From contig AVPN01000209.1 of NCBI GenBank assembly GCA_000695325.1, positions 2,943-62,782 of the forward strand: a stretch of DNA of 59,840 nt, read 5' to 3'. Shown here in pieces: positions 42,128-54,500 of this stretch (positions within the stretch are counted from its first letter, which is position 1; every line of letters starts with the position of its first letter). Source of the stretch: Pleurobrachia bachei (Eukaryota > Ctenophora > Tentaculata > Cydippida > Pleurobrachiidae). Under the pieces are notes generated by a model, which was not told the DNA's origin, ran no database searches, and saw nothing but the letters and a program-made list of their open reading frames with translations. The translations under genes were made by a program, and so were the position numbers.

Positions 42128-43866
42128 TACCGTCTGCGGCAAAAAAAGTCCTCCCTTATAAACCACCATAGTTGCCGATATGGTGGAGGGCTGTAACTTG
42201 GCAGGCTTACTCTATGAGATAAATAAATAACTTTTCCAAAATTTCAGACCTCTAGTCAAAGTTCATTTTTTTGATCGGAATGAACATTGTCATTCATTCC
42301 AGGAGAAAATATTTTCCGGTCCAAAACTTAACCAATTATGTTTGGCTATCGATTAGCTTTCCAATGTGACCGAGAACAGTTAAATTAGACAACCACAAGA
42401 GACACAGTGTCATGTTTCTTAAAGTTAGTCAGGTCATGTGATCCTCGCCGAATCATGGAGAGATTCGGTATTGCTAATCAGGCCAAGCGGCAAAGTAACT
42501 CGTATCACGGCCGCTAATGGGGTATGTGTACCAATACAGGGTGATGTGATACGAGGAGAGAGGAGATTTATCAAAGAGCTACAGATCTCATGACCAATCA
42601 GCATCGTCATCCCTCATTNNNNNNNNNNNNNNNNNNNNNNNNNNNNNNNNNNNNNNNNNNNNNNNNNNNNNNNNNNNNNNNNNNNNNNNNNNNNNNNNNN
42701 NNNNNNNNNNNNNNNNNNNNNNNNNNNNNNNNNNNNNNNNNNNNNNNNNNNNNNNNNNNNNNNNNNNNNNNNNNNNNNNNNNNNNNNNNNNNNNNNNNNN
42801 NNNNNNNNNNNNNNNNNNNNNNNNNNNNNNNNNNNNNNNNNNNNNNNNNNNNNNNNNNNNNNNNNNNNNNNNNNNNNNNNNNNNNNNNNNNNNNNNNNNN
42901 NNNNNNNNNNNNNNNNNNNNNNNNNNNNNNNNNNNNNNNNNNNNNNNNNNNNNNNNNNNNNNNNNNNNNNNNNNNNNNNNNNNNNNNNNNNNNNNNNNNN
43001 NNNNNNNNNNNNNNNNNNNNNNNNNNNNNNNNNNNNNNNNNNNNNNNNNNNNNNNNNNNNNNNNNNNNNNNNNNNNNNNNNNNNNNNNNNNNNNNNNNNN
43101 NNNNNNNNNNNNNNNNNNNNNNNNNNNNNNNNNNNNNNNNNNNNNNNNNNNNNNNNNNNNNNNNNNNNNNNNNNNNNNNNNNNNNNNNNNNNNNNNNNNN
43201 NNNNNNNNNNNNNNNNNNNNNNNNNNNNNNNNNNNNNNNNNNNNNNNNNNNNNNNNNNNNNNNNNNNNNNNNNNNNNNNNNNNNNNNNNNNNNNNNNNNN
43301 NNNNNNNNNNNNNNNNNNNNNNNNNNNNNNNNNNNNNNNNNNNNNNNNNNNNNNNNNNNNNNNNNNNNNNNNNNNNNNNNNNNNNNNNNNNNNNNNNNNN
43401 NNNNNNNNNNNNNNNNNNNNNNNNNNNNNNNNNNNNNNNNNNNNTTCTTGAAGTCCAATCAGCATCGTCATCCCTCATTAGCAGCCGTGATACGTGATTC
43501 TCTACCACTTATACCGATTCGTAATACTGAACATTCAACGCTTCGGTGACGATCACAAGACCTGACTAACTTTAAGAAACATGACACTGTGTCTCTTGTG
43601 GTTGTCCAATTTAACTGTTCTTGGTCGCATTGGAAAGCTAATCGATAGCCAAACATAATTGGTTAGGTTTTGGACAGGAAAATATTTTCTTCTGGAATGA
43701 ATGGCATTGTTCATTCAAATAAAAAAAAAGAATTTTGAGCTAGAGGTCTGCAATTTTGGAAAAGTTATTTATTTATCTCATAGAGTAAGCCTGCCAAGTT
43801 ACAGCCCTCCACCATATCGGCAACTATGGTGGTTTAGGGAGGACGTTTTTTTGCCGCAGACGGTAT
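42128..43866. mobile_element. Long terminal-inverted-repeat element spanning an assembly gap
   Basis: Left arm from TACCGTCTGCGGCAAAAAAA, right arm ends TTTTTTTGCCGCAGACGGTA. Arms of about 400-490 bp match in inverted orientation with modest divergence (shared GGCTATCGATTAGCTTTCCA and ACACAGTGTCATGTTTCTTA). The core is 826 N (42619-43444). It is a foldback element or a DNA transposon with long inverted ends. Target duplication is ambiguous (AT). Confidence 0.78.
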
Positions 43867-44561
43867 AAAGCTGTGTTCCATTGGGGAATATAATTTGCCT
43901 GCTGCAGTACCCACCTATTATACCACGAGGTATATATAATATTAAGTCTCTCGGAAAGTACAGTACTGGTGGTGTCAAGACTTGGTGTCACGTGATACAA
44001 CTCCAACTGCACGTGGTTGAACCACTGTTGCTGTGTGTACTAGTACATGTACATGCTGTGCACATGGCTTCAATTGGTTTAACGTTGTATTACTTCTATA
44101 CTAATATAGACAGATGAGCGGTGCCATGTCGACCTGTTAACAATGTTTAACATTCGAACTGCAAACCATACGCTGCAGACTACTACCAAATCTTTGTTTT
44201 ACTCTGTTCAACCGTTGGTGTGTATTTCGTTCTCAAAACAAAGTAACAACCCATTATATATCCCTCTCCATTTCTCTCCAATATGTGTCCTTTTTCCTGG
44301 TGTATAATATGTACTATAACTGCAGTTTTACGAATTGCCATTAGGGTCCTGCACTCTGCAGTTTTGTATTGTACCGGCCTTATATAGTACCCCTATCCAG
44401 CTTTATTGTACGGTCGGCATTGCTATTTCTTGGTTCTAAGGACAATCCAGCTGCTCCTTGATTCCGATCCCGACGCCTTGTTGCCCATCAATTATAGGGA
44501 TCACCAACTAACTTACAAAATACTCAACAAGATCCTCTCCCAGATATCACAGTATACTATT
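43867..44561. other. Upstream region of the GTPase gene
   Basis: No separate gene seen. An open frame in register with the GTPase begins at 44406, so an earlier start cannot be excluded. Confidence 0.5.
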
Positions 44562-47500
44562 ATGAAGGAGTACAATATAGAGGTAGTGGGAGCACCTGGT
44601 GTTGGGAAGAGTACCTTCACGATCCGTCTAATACAGGGAATATTCGTTCAAAACTACGATCCCACTCGACAGGTACCTAATTCCACAAATTTACCAATAC
44701 CCGTACCATCGTTTTGTTTCCCGCCAAAACAGAAAAAGTTTTATAACCCTAGAATTGCTCGAGGCTAAGGTTTCGATCAGGCTAATCATCATCAACCTAA
44801 TCGAATGCGATTAACCACGACATCTCCCGTAATCCCACAAAGTCCAGCCAAAGTCTAATTTAACTATAACTTAACTCCATTCACAGGATTTGTACCGACG
44901 GAAGGTAGTTGACCAGGTAACAGACCATAGTCAGATTCAGTATACCGTCAACATTCTGGATACAGTGGGTAAAGAAGGGAGGGAGCAGCAGGGTGATCAG
45001 ACATCATCAGATCAGCAGATACCCATCAATGGAACTATGAAACGAGCCACTTCGGTCAACGGTAGTGAACAGGTTAGATAGATAGTCGGTAGAGATCAGG
45101 ATATATGTTTAAGGCGGGATAGATAGAAGTCGGGATATATCTTAGTCGGCTAGTTTTACCAACTATCTTCCTCTTCTTCTTCAAGAATGTAGAGACAAGT
45201 TAACAAAGCCTTCCTTCTCGTTAATATTGAAGCACCTTTATGCAGGTTAACGGTGGTACAACATCTCCAGAGAAGACTGATCCGGAACAGCAAGGAGATG
45301 ATAAATCTGTTGACTCCCAATATGCCTATGGACAAGGTACAGTCGGACCCCGATTTAGTGCCCCCCCTCCCCCTCGATTTAGTGACAGGATAAATTTACC
45401 CCGATATAGGAAAATAACGATATTTGACCCCGATTTAGTGACCAAAACCATTTACCCCGAGGATGTCACTAAATCGGGGTCCGACTGTAATCATATTTAT
45501 ACTTATAGACGCCCCAGCACGTTCACCAACCAATCAGTTATCAGGCTATGCAGAGCATGTTACTTTGGACGCTCTAAGGACAATTCGAGCATAGCAGGCC
45601 TCTTCCGCATAGAGGGGTGCGACATACCCAAAACTTCAAGGGGCATGTTGCTTCACTTATTAGTGACATACATAAATTCTAGAGAAGGCGAATGCACCAA
45701 CCACCCACGACGTGAATCCATTCATTTCCTAAATAGACATGCTTTCCTTTATCTATTTTGTTGATAACTAGCTAAATAGACAGCTAGAATTTTTGACACC
45801 TTTGCACCAAAACTGAGCCCATATAATATAGCGATTATTATAATGTGGAGTTTGGGCACCTTTCCTCCCTCTGACATCTGCATGTTCGCGGGAGGTTTTA
45901 ATAAATGCGAATTGGTTGGCAACATACCAGCCACACAGGGCGGGTCCTCCTAGAAGAAGAAGAAAATGCGGATTTGGAGAAGAGTTACCGTGCATATATT
46001 AGAGAAGGCGAATGCACCAATAGAGAAGGCGAATGCACCAATCACACACGACGTGAATCCATTCATTTCCTAAATAGACAACTTTCCTTTATCTATTTTG
46101 TTAATAAGCAGTAAATAGACAGCTAGAATTTTTGACACCTTTGCACCAAGATTGAGCCCATATAATATAGCGATTATACTGTGGAGTTTGGGCAATTCGC
46201 CTCCCTCTGACCTTTGCATGTTCGAGGGAGGTATTTCTACAAAATGCGAATTGGTTGGCAACATACCAGCCACACCACCCAGGAAGGGTCCTCCTAGAAG
46301 AAGAATTCTTAAGATAATGCGAATTGGGAGACGAGTACCGTTCATAAACAATTTGTAATGTTACGTGTTTACACAATTTGCACAGATTATTCTTGACAGT
46401 TATCAGCAAAATTTTACGATTAGAAGGTTTTCATCCGTGCAATTTTGTTGCCGGAAGCCGGATTGTTCATAATAAATCGGACTGTTCATGCAAGTAAATA
46501 CACTTGGTGAGTACAGTTACTGCGAGCAGTTCATGGAGAAACGACGATGGATCATGGGACAGTGTATTATCACAGTATCTATACCACCAGAGGAAAAGGT
46601 ATCTAAGTATGCCAAACGCTCGAGGCCCTTCCTATGACATTCAAGGAGGGGTTTTGTAAGGGAATTCACCAGCATCTCCAGGGACTTCGAGTATGGCAGG
46701 CCTCTTTCGCATAAAAGGGGGGGGGGGGCGACATGCCCCAAAACTTCAAGGCTCATTGCTTCACTTATTAGTGACACCTATAAATTATAGAGCCCATATA
46801 ATATAGCGATTATTATAATGTGGAGTTTGGGCACCTTTCCTCCCTCTGACCTTTGCATGTTCAAGGGAGGTTCTACTAAATGCGAATTGGTTGGCAACAT
46901 ACCAGCCACACCACCCAGGAAGGGTCCTCCTAGAAGAAGAATTCTTAAGAAAATGCGAATTGGGAGAAGAGTGCCGTTCATAAACAATTTGTAATGTTAC
47001 GTGTTTACACAATTTGCACAGATTATTCTTGACAGTTTCAGCAAAATTTTACGATTAGAAGGTTTTCATCCGTGCAATTTTGTTGCCGGATTGTTCATAG
47101 TAATTCATAGTAAATCGGACTGTTCATGCAAGTAAATACACTTGGTGAGCAAAGTCACTGCGAGCAGTTCATGGATTAACGACGATGGATCATGGGACAG
47201 TGTATTATCACAGTATCTACCTGCGGATAAAAAGATATGATCTGAGTATGCCAAACGCTCGAGGCCCTTCCTATGACATTCAAGGAGGGGTTTTGTAAGG
47301 GAATTCACCAGCATCTCCAGGGACTTCGAGTATGGCAGGCCTCTTTCGCATAAAAGGGGGGGGGGGGCGACATGCCCCAAAACTTCAAGGCTCATTGCTT
47401 CACTTATTAGTGACACCTATAAATTATAGAGCCCATATAATATAGCGATTATTATAATGTGGAGTTTGGGCACCTTTCCTCCCTCTGACCTTTGCATGTT

Positions 47501-50317
47501 CAAGGGAGGTTCTACTAAATGCGAATTGGTTGGCAACATACCAGCCACACCACCCAGGACTGGTCCTCCTAGAAGAAATCTTAAGAAAATGAGAATTGGG
47601 AGAAGAGTGCCGTTCATAAACAATTTGTAATTTTAAGTGTTTACACAATTTGCACAGATTATTCTTGACAGTTATTTCAGCAACATTTTACGATAAGAAG
47701 GTTTTCATCCGTGCAATTTTGTTGCCGGAAGCCGGATTGTTCATAGTAAATCGGACTGTTCATGCAAGTAAATACACTTGGTGAGCAAAGTCACTGCGAG
47801 CAGTTCATGGATTAACGACGATGGATCATGGGACAGTGTATTATCACAGTATCTATCTGGAGTAACATCACAGTATCTATCTCCGGGTAAAAAGATATCT
47901 GAGTATACCAAACGCTCGAGGCCCTTCAGATGACATTCGAGGAGCGGTTTTGTAAGGGAATCCACCAGCATCTCCCCTCTCGCTGATTTCGTCTTTCTGG
48001 TCTTTGGGGGAGGTTTCTTTTTGTCTTGTACTGCTGCAGATCGTTTTCTCTTCTGAGTCTTGGATATAGGTATTGGTAATCCATCGAGACTCTTGTTGGC
48101 ACCCATATAACGGCGCGACCTCGTCACGACTGGAGCGAGTATCTTCATCTGGGAAGGGTGGGGCTTCGTCATGGGCTGATCGCTCCATGTTGGCCGGGTT
48201 TCATGGGTTCCTAGGTAGAGCCATAATTGGTCTTCAATACGGTCTGGTTTACTACATCCAGTGGTCTCTGCAGCACTCCAGTCCACCGGCTCCATAGTAT
48301 TCCAGGACGTCTCATCGACATGAGAATGCACGTAGTTGCAAGGGATAAAGTCAGTCCCGCTAAGTAGAGATCGATTATTATAGACCTCTTCAATTCCAGT
48401 AGAAATGATAGAATCCCCCGCTAACCCGTCCAAAATATGACTTTTGTTTTGTAGCTGGTAGGCATTGAATGTATCCGCTGATAGTATCTTCTCGAGCTTT
48501 AATGGCTCGCGGTACATTGGTGTTGTTGCAATAAATGGTGGTCCTGTCCATGGCATCTGGGAAGAAAGTAAAGGAGTTACTAATTGCTATTATACAACTA
48601 TACATATAGGGTATCAGAACGAATACAGGCAACTATCAGTAAGTAAAATAGGGAAAAAAATCGCAAAATATTCGATTGAACCAGGTCGACCTCCAGAGAA
48701 AGATGCTCGAAGCTTTTATACCACTAAGCTACCAAACCCCAAGCATAGCTGTACAAATTCTGAAGAGTTGAAGCTATTTATACTAAGTTTATACCTTTAA
48801 TCTCTCACTTCTCTCACTTTGCGTGATACTGATAACAAAATATATAAATCAATTATATACTAACAAAATGTCAATACAGAATAAGGACATCTGAGCAAGA
48901 ATAAGATAGGGAAGAAAATCGAAAAATATCAGCACCAAAAGGAGATATCAAAATTACTTCCTCAAAATGTCAATACTTGCGAGGAAAGTCGAATAGGAAG
49001 AGTCAAGTTTTATTTGGAAGGAGACGACTGTCATATTATATCAATTTGCTTAGGCAGGGAATTGCTTAGTAGTATTATATAGTATTGTGGCAAAGTTTAA
49101 TGAGAAACAATTTCCTTCTCTCAATGTCAAGAATATATCATTGAAACATGTCAAATTCCCTTTTATTAGACATAAGGGGGGCGGGTGGAAACTGAGAGTT
49201 GTCTTGTTCGTACTCTCTCCGGTTGAGTGGGATGCAGATATATCGTTTACTGATCTCTGGTTGTCAAGTAAAATCTCTTTTTTGGGTGCAGGTTGTCAAA
49301 TCCCTTCTTCCCCGGTGAAGAGGGGATTTGACAACCTTCCATCTAATTACAAAACCTATATTCGTTACAAATTGCTTTCCATCCCGGCGGAGTAACTCAG
49401 TACCCCAGTACCTCTCCAAATAGTGACTGCAGATCATAAGTGTACAGTACAGCGGAGTGCAGTGTAACTAAACAAACTGTTCCTTTTCCATGTGTCCAGG
49501 TTTCGTGGTGTTGTACGATATTTCCAGTGAGGATAGTTTTACAGCAGCGTGTGTGATTACTAAGGAAATCATTGAGAAGAAGAAGGACAAGAAGACACCC
49601 ATCGCATTGGTGAGTTACAGGAACTGGAAATACTGGCCCATGATCATTCATGCATGATTGGCTGATAACCAGTCACGTGACATAAATACGGAGCTCTGAT
49701 TGCTTGTTTACGTGTATCAGTCGGTTCCCGGTATGTTACACACATCCAATTTTTTAAATAACCATCTTTTTCTTTTGACAACCTTGATTGAAGCCGGAAG
49801 GAGATAATATCATCTCAACAGATTACCCAATTTTAGTGTATTCTAATTTTGTACACAAATATCTTTTCGAATGATATTCTTACATTCTTTCCGATCAGGT
49901 GGGCAACAAGTTAGACCTTGAAGATAGTAGACAAGTATTACGAACAGCAGGTAACCATCGAAACCAAGTGTGTTTCTAGACTTGACTTTGATTTCTAATA
50001 TTGGATCTTTTATTTACTAACCCCATCTGATTACCACTAGGTGTTGAGTTTGCAGCGACTCTCTCATCATGCCAGTTCAACGAGATATCCTGTAAGAACG
50101 ACACCAATGTGCTACAGTGCCTCAAGGACCTGATCAAGGTGGTGGACAAGAGAACGGGAGGGATGGTGCCCAAGGATAATACTGGTGGGTGTGTTGTCTC
50201 ATAGGTGCTGCAGGGGAGGCAATGTCATCAAGAAGAAGAAGAACCTCCGGCAGAGACCAGAAGTATATGTTCTTGTTACAAAGGAGTGTGCTAAATTTAT
50301 CTTGGGTCGTTTTGTGA
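44562..50317 (+). CDS. Divergent Ras-like small GTPase with an insertion after switch II
   Basis: Exons 44562-44672, 44887-45072, 45246-45336, 49500-49609, 49899-49950, 50041-50184, 50205-50317; phases close to 268 residues. G1 P-loop GAPGVGKST (residue 12 equivalent is Val), switch I YDPTRQ, G3 DTVGKE in place of DTAGQE, GFVVLYD, G4 NKLDL. The usual G5 SAK is degenerate (LSSC). About 75 Gln/Ser/Thr-rich residues replace the switch II helix region, carried by exons 2-3. No CAAX box: the end is basic (SSRRRRTS) then hydrophobic. Loss of the catalytic Gln suggests altered or absent GTP hydrolysis. The start was chosen at [10 protein letters not shown] because it sits at the normal N-terminus. 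Confidence 0.8.
45340..45487. mobile_element. Pogo/Tigger-like MITE, 148 bp, in GTPase intron 3
   Basis: TA-CAGTCGGACCCCGATTTAG ... CTAAATCGGGGTCCGACTG-TA, the best-preserved member of the family in this window. It begins 4 bases after the exon 3 donor site. Confidence 0.82.
45780..47740. repeat. ~640-bp tandem repeat array in the large GTPase intron
   Basis: GCCCATATAATATAGCGATT starts at about 45817, 46156, 46791 and 47430; full units are spaced near 636-640 bp. Each full unit carries on the minus strand a fragment similar to the tail of the 47741-48556 ORF ([16 protein letters not shown]). Confidence 0.8.
47741..48556 (-). CDS. Unrecognised 271-codon ORF
   Basis: Long open frame with a good acceptor (TTTCTTCCCAG) just upstream of its first codon, so it may be an internal or last exon. 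Lys/Arg-rich segment ([20 protein letters not shown]) suggests a nuclear or nucleic-acid-binding protein. The tail [20 protein letters not shown] faintly resembles the end of some retrotransposon RNase H domains, but no catalytic part is visible, so I do not assign it. The tail repeats three times downstream in the tandem array. It is antisense within the GTPase gene. Confidence 0.45.
   Translation of the reverse strand: MPWTGPPFIATTPMYREPLKLEKILSADTFNAYQLQNKSHILDGLAGDSIISTGIEEVYNNRSLLSGTDFIPCNYVHSHVDETSWNTMEPVDWSAAETTGCSKPDRIEDQLWLYLGTHETRPTWSDQPMTKPHPSQMKILAPVVTRSRRYMGANKSLDGLPIPISKTQKRKRSAAVQDKKKPPPKTRKTKSARGEMLVDSLTKPLLECHLKGLERLVYSDIFLPGDRYCDVTPDRYCDNTLSHDPSSLIHELLAVTLLTKCIYLHEQSDLL
48557..49499. 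other. GTPase intron, no gene seen
   Basis: A strong hairpin at about 49289-49340 (GGTTGTCAAATCCC facing GGGATTTGACAACC) is the only structure noted. Confidence 0.5.
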
Positions 50318-50935
50318 GGATAAATTGTTCCTATGAAATGAATCAAACACACTTATCGGGTGATAATTAGTTTGTGCGCCCATTTATTAGAGTTTTGATA
50401 TATTTTATGTACATAGATGCAAATGAATGGAATGAGTTTTTGAGGTCTCATTTTGTCATAAATTGTTAATTTTTTCGTCAAAACAGATCAGTCGTTACAA
50501 ACCTCAAAAACAGAACTTATCAATGTCACAAATGAAAATACAAACACGTATGACTTACGAACAAACAATGAGTTATATGCACGTTAATATCAGAGTACAT
50601 CTCAGTCAAACAACAGTACTTTACAGCTCAGCTGCAGTCAGTCAATGTTTACCTGCTGCACTTGCGTGAACCTTGACTTAGTTAGTTACGACTTGACCCT
50701 GCCGTCATATTATACAGATATCAGTCTTCCTCCCACTGTCTGTTTGGGTTGAGTGGTTGTCGTAATGGTTCTCTCTGAAACGGTTTATAAATCATTTGCC
50801 AAAGTCTGACTTATGTAACGGATAAGAAATAGAAATGGCAGGTATTGGTTACCACTCTAAAACTGACATGGGAGGGGTAACTTCGTATGACAGCTTGAAT
50901 GGACGAATAATTGAAGGAACAAGAAGCTTACCAAA
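50318..50935. other. Intergenic spacer
   Basis: Likely GTPase 3' UTR and spacer. No exon supported. Confidence 0.5.
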
Positions 50936-51151
50936 ACTGGATTTTCTCCTTTCCAAAACTTCCATTTTGCCTGATCCTGTTGGGAAAATTGAGTGATTAT
51001 TTTGGAATTCTGTAGGATCACTTTGCCCATTATACACATGAGATGGATCTAAACGTATCAGGTGTGGAATTGAGTGATATAAGCCCTTTCCATAGAACTC
51101 TTCAATTGTATCATCTGCACAGGTAGTTATAGAAGTGTCATTACTCCTCAT
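50936..51151 (-). CDS. Possible exon of an unassigned minus-strand gene
   Basis: 72 open codons from ATG (MRSNDTSITTCADDTIEEFY to ERRKSSF) ending at a good donor, TTTTG/GTAAGC. An acceptor-like TACCTGTGCAG at about 51118 could make it an internal exon instead. It might belong to the gene upstream (51510-56544) or that of the 47741-48556 ORF; the phases do not decide. Confidence 0.35.
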
Positions 51152-51509
51152 GAATGATAGACAAGCCGACGACTGTTATGGAAATAGCTAGACATGATAC
51201 TGGCCCCTTGTGTTGTGCATTACTCTAGAACCTGGTTCTATTTGGTTATATTGCACCAACTCTGCTATTACACGTTATAGGTGTCCATATAGAATTGAAT
51301 ACCATCAAGCCAAGGACTACAAGCACAAGTAGCTTTTCTGTAGAGTTATAGTTTAGTCCCCGCCAGGCCATGCTCCATGGCCCATGCATTTATATTTATA
51401 CTCTCAACTCTGTCAAGGCATTGTCCTGAATACATTCTTATTTCTTTCACTGGCCGAACAGGTTGTTGTAAATACTACACAATTCTACTCACCACATAAT
51501 CTATACTCT

Positions 51510-54500
51510 TCACACTGTATTACTCACCCCGATTAGATATGAGGAGTGTGACACAAATATCAATAGGCCCAGGACACTAGCGTCCTGAAGCCAGCCCGTC
51601 ACTGAGCTGGTCGTTGTAGTACTTGATGAGCTTGACGAACTTGATGAGGCTGGCACTATGTGCTGCCCGGAGGCCAAGTTTTCATATATCTGTAAAGAGA
51701 GGAGTATTAGGATAGCTTTGAATAGTTTGAATATATTTATACCGTTCATAACATAATGCATGCATGTCGGTAATTAGATAATGGTATTGCGAAACTGTGC
51801 AAGATATTCACACAGCTAGGTAAAAGTTTGCAATGACTTTGGTATAAACTTGTCTGTTAATGATAGCGTTCTTAGATGTTTGCTTACCGTTTCTGAGACA
51901 GAATAGCGATCACTTGTGTCCGTCTTGCCCTTCTTCTTTTTCCCCTTCTTCTTCTCCTCTTCCTAGAAGAAGAATAGTAGAGATAGGAAGAAAAATAGAA
52001 AGAAGGGGCTAACCGAAGAGGGTAACCTTTCAAACTTATCGAACACTTCAGATCTCCTCTCCTCCTGATCTTTCTCCTTGTCCTCATCATCCTGACCAGT
52101 GAGAGTTCTCCACAGTCTCTGCAGATGAGCATCGTCACTCTCATCGCCACTGCCATCACGATAATTTTGTTGTGGTGGTGGTTGGATGTTGACATAGTTG
52201 TCTTGGGACTTCCTGTCATCACTGCTCACTGAACTCCTGTCTTCCGCGGTTGAAGGATCCGGCCGCTGTTCTTCGGTTGGCTTGATATTATCATAGATCT
52301 GATTTTTGTATTCGTTAGATTTATCAATTATTTTCTCAGCCCCAACTTTCGTTGTTTCGAACGCCTCCCGGGTGGTCACGAAGAATTCCGTCATTATGTT
52401 GGGCCCCGATTTCTTACTCGAATGACTTGACTTTGAACTGTGACTATGTGTTGAATGGGACTTGACCGATTCTGCTGGTGGAGCGGAAGGAGTAGCTGGA
52501 GGGTCTTCTTCTCGAACTATCTCAAGGACTTCCATCTCTGGAATTGATTCCATCTTCCTGGAACTCCTTGAGGATGATGAAGATGATGATGAAGATATTG
52601 ATTTTGGAGGAGGTGGAGGTGGTGGAGATGGATCTGGTTCAGGAGATTCCTCTTTGATGGGTTCTGGTTTCATCTGTTCCTTCTTTTTCTTTTTCTTCTC
52701 TTTCTCCTTCTTGAAACCAAATCCAAATTGCAGTTTGCTCTTAGTACTTTTTCCTGATTTTGAGGAAGTCCGGGATGTCCGTGAAGAGCCGCCCAAACTC
52801 TTTGAACGTTTCTGGCGTTCCAGCGAGACAATCTTGGAATGTTTTGAATGATTTGATGATGACGAACTTGATGAAGAAGATTTACCAGCAACACTCGATC
52901 GGTCTCCATCCCTGCTGATAGGAGCTTCTTGATTCGTGACTTCTGATCCATCCTTCTCTGATCCTTGTTTTGGTCGTCCAAATACTCGATCAAACACTGT
53001 TACATTTTCTGTGGCTTCATCATAAGTCTCAACCGTCTTATCTTTCGCCTCTTCTGCTCCTTTATCAAACTTATCAGTGACAGGCTTCGTGAAATCCTTT
53101 GTTTTATCAATCAAAGCTTCCGCTCCCGCCTTTTGGACCCCGTAAGCATCTTTGGTTGTTGTCCAGAACTCTTCGATTATATTCTGGCTGGTGGAAGTGG
53201 TTGCTGAACTGATAGTGGATGGAGGTTTTTCTGAAGGAGCACGTTCTGACGGTAACGATGGATCTTCTTCTTATCATCTCTATCCTTCTTTTTATCTTTC
53301 TTCCCCGATTGTGAAGAGGGTAACCTCTCAAACTTATCGAAAACTTCTGATCTCCTCTCCTCCTTATCTTTCTCCTTATCCTCATCGTCATCTTGACCGG
53401 TGAGAGTTCTCCACAGTCTCTGCAGATGAGCATCGTCACTCTCATCGCCACTGCCATCACCATGTTGTTGGGTTCCTTGTTTTGATCTTGCGTTGTAGTG
53501 ATCTTGTGTTGGTTGGATGTTGACATAGTGATCTTGGGATTTTCTGTCATCACTGCTCACCGAACTTCGGTCTTCAGCGGTTGGATCCGGCCGCTGTTCT
53601 TCGGCTGGCTTGATATTTTCATAGATCTGATTTTTGTATTCGTTGGATTTATCAATTAGTTTCTCAGTCCCTACTTTCGTTGTTTCGAATGCCTCTCGGG
53701 TGGTCACGAAGAATTCCGTCAGTATGTTGGGCCCCGATGATTTCTTGCTCGAATGACTTGACTTTGAACTGTGACTATGTGTTGAATGGGACTTGACCGA
53801 TTCTGCTGGTGGAGCGGAAGGAGTAGGAGGGTCTTCTTCTCGAACTATCTCAAGGACTTCCATCTCTGGAATTGATTCCATCTTCCTGGAACTCCTTGAG
53901 GATGATGACGAGGAAGATGAAGATATTGATTTTGGGGGTGGTGGTGGAGGGGATGGTTCTGGTTCGCCTCTAAGGAGAAACTACCCAAGACCAAAGTAGA
54001 CAAGGAAGAAAAAGAATTTCTTCTCTTTCTCCTTCTTGAAACCAAATCCAAATTGCAGTTTGCTCTTAGTACTTTTTCCTGATTTTGAGGAAGTCCGGGA
54101 TGTCCGTGAAGAGCCGCCCAAACTCTTGGAACGTTTCTGGCGTTCCAGCGAGACAATCTTGGAATGTTTTGAATGATTTGATGATGACGAACTTGATGAA
54201 GAAGATTTACCAGCAACACTCGATCGGTCTCCATCCCTGCTGATAGGAGCTTCTTGATTCGTGACTTCTGATCCATCCTTCTCTGATCCTTGTTTTGGTC
54301 GTCCAAATACTCGATCAAACTGACAATGTAAAAGACACCGAAGTAGTATTCAGAGTTGGCAGAATAGAAACGCCTCTTCTGCTCCTTTATCAAACTTATC
54401 AGTGACAGGCTTCGTGAAATCCTTTGTTTTATCAATCAATGCTTCCGCTCCCGCTTTTTGGACCTCATAAGCATCTTTGGTTGTTGTCCAGAACTCTTCA

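Noticed and set aside
45509-45590. Extra GTPase exon after the MITE
   Set aside because: It has an acceptor and the right entry phase but reaches a stop with no phase-1 donor; direct splicing from 45336 to 49500 keeps frame.
48390-48632. 80-codon ORF overlapping the 271-codon minus-strand ORF
   Set aside because: Shorter, and the longer frame is open across 815 bases; kept only as an alternative reading.
49087-49395. Plus-strand 102-codon ORF
   Set aside because: Non-ATG start, contains a hairpin repeat, lies in the GTPase intron just before a coding exon with a different frame.
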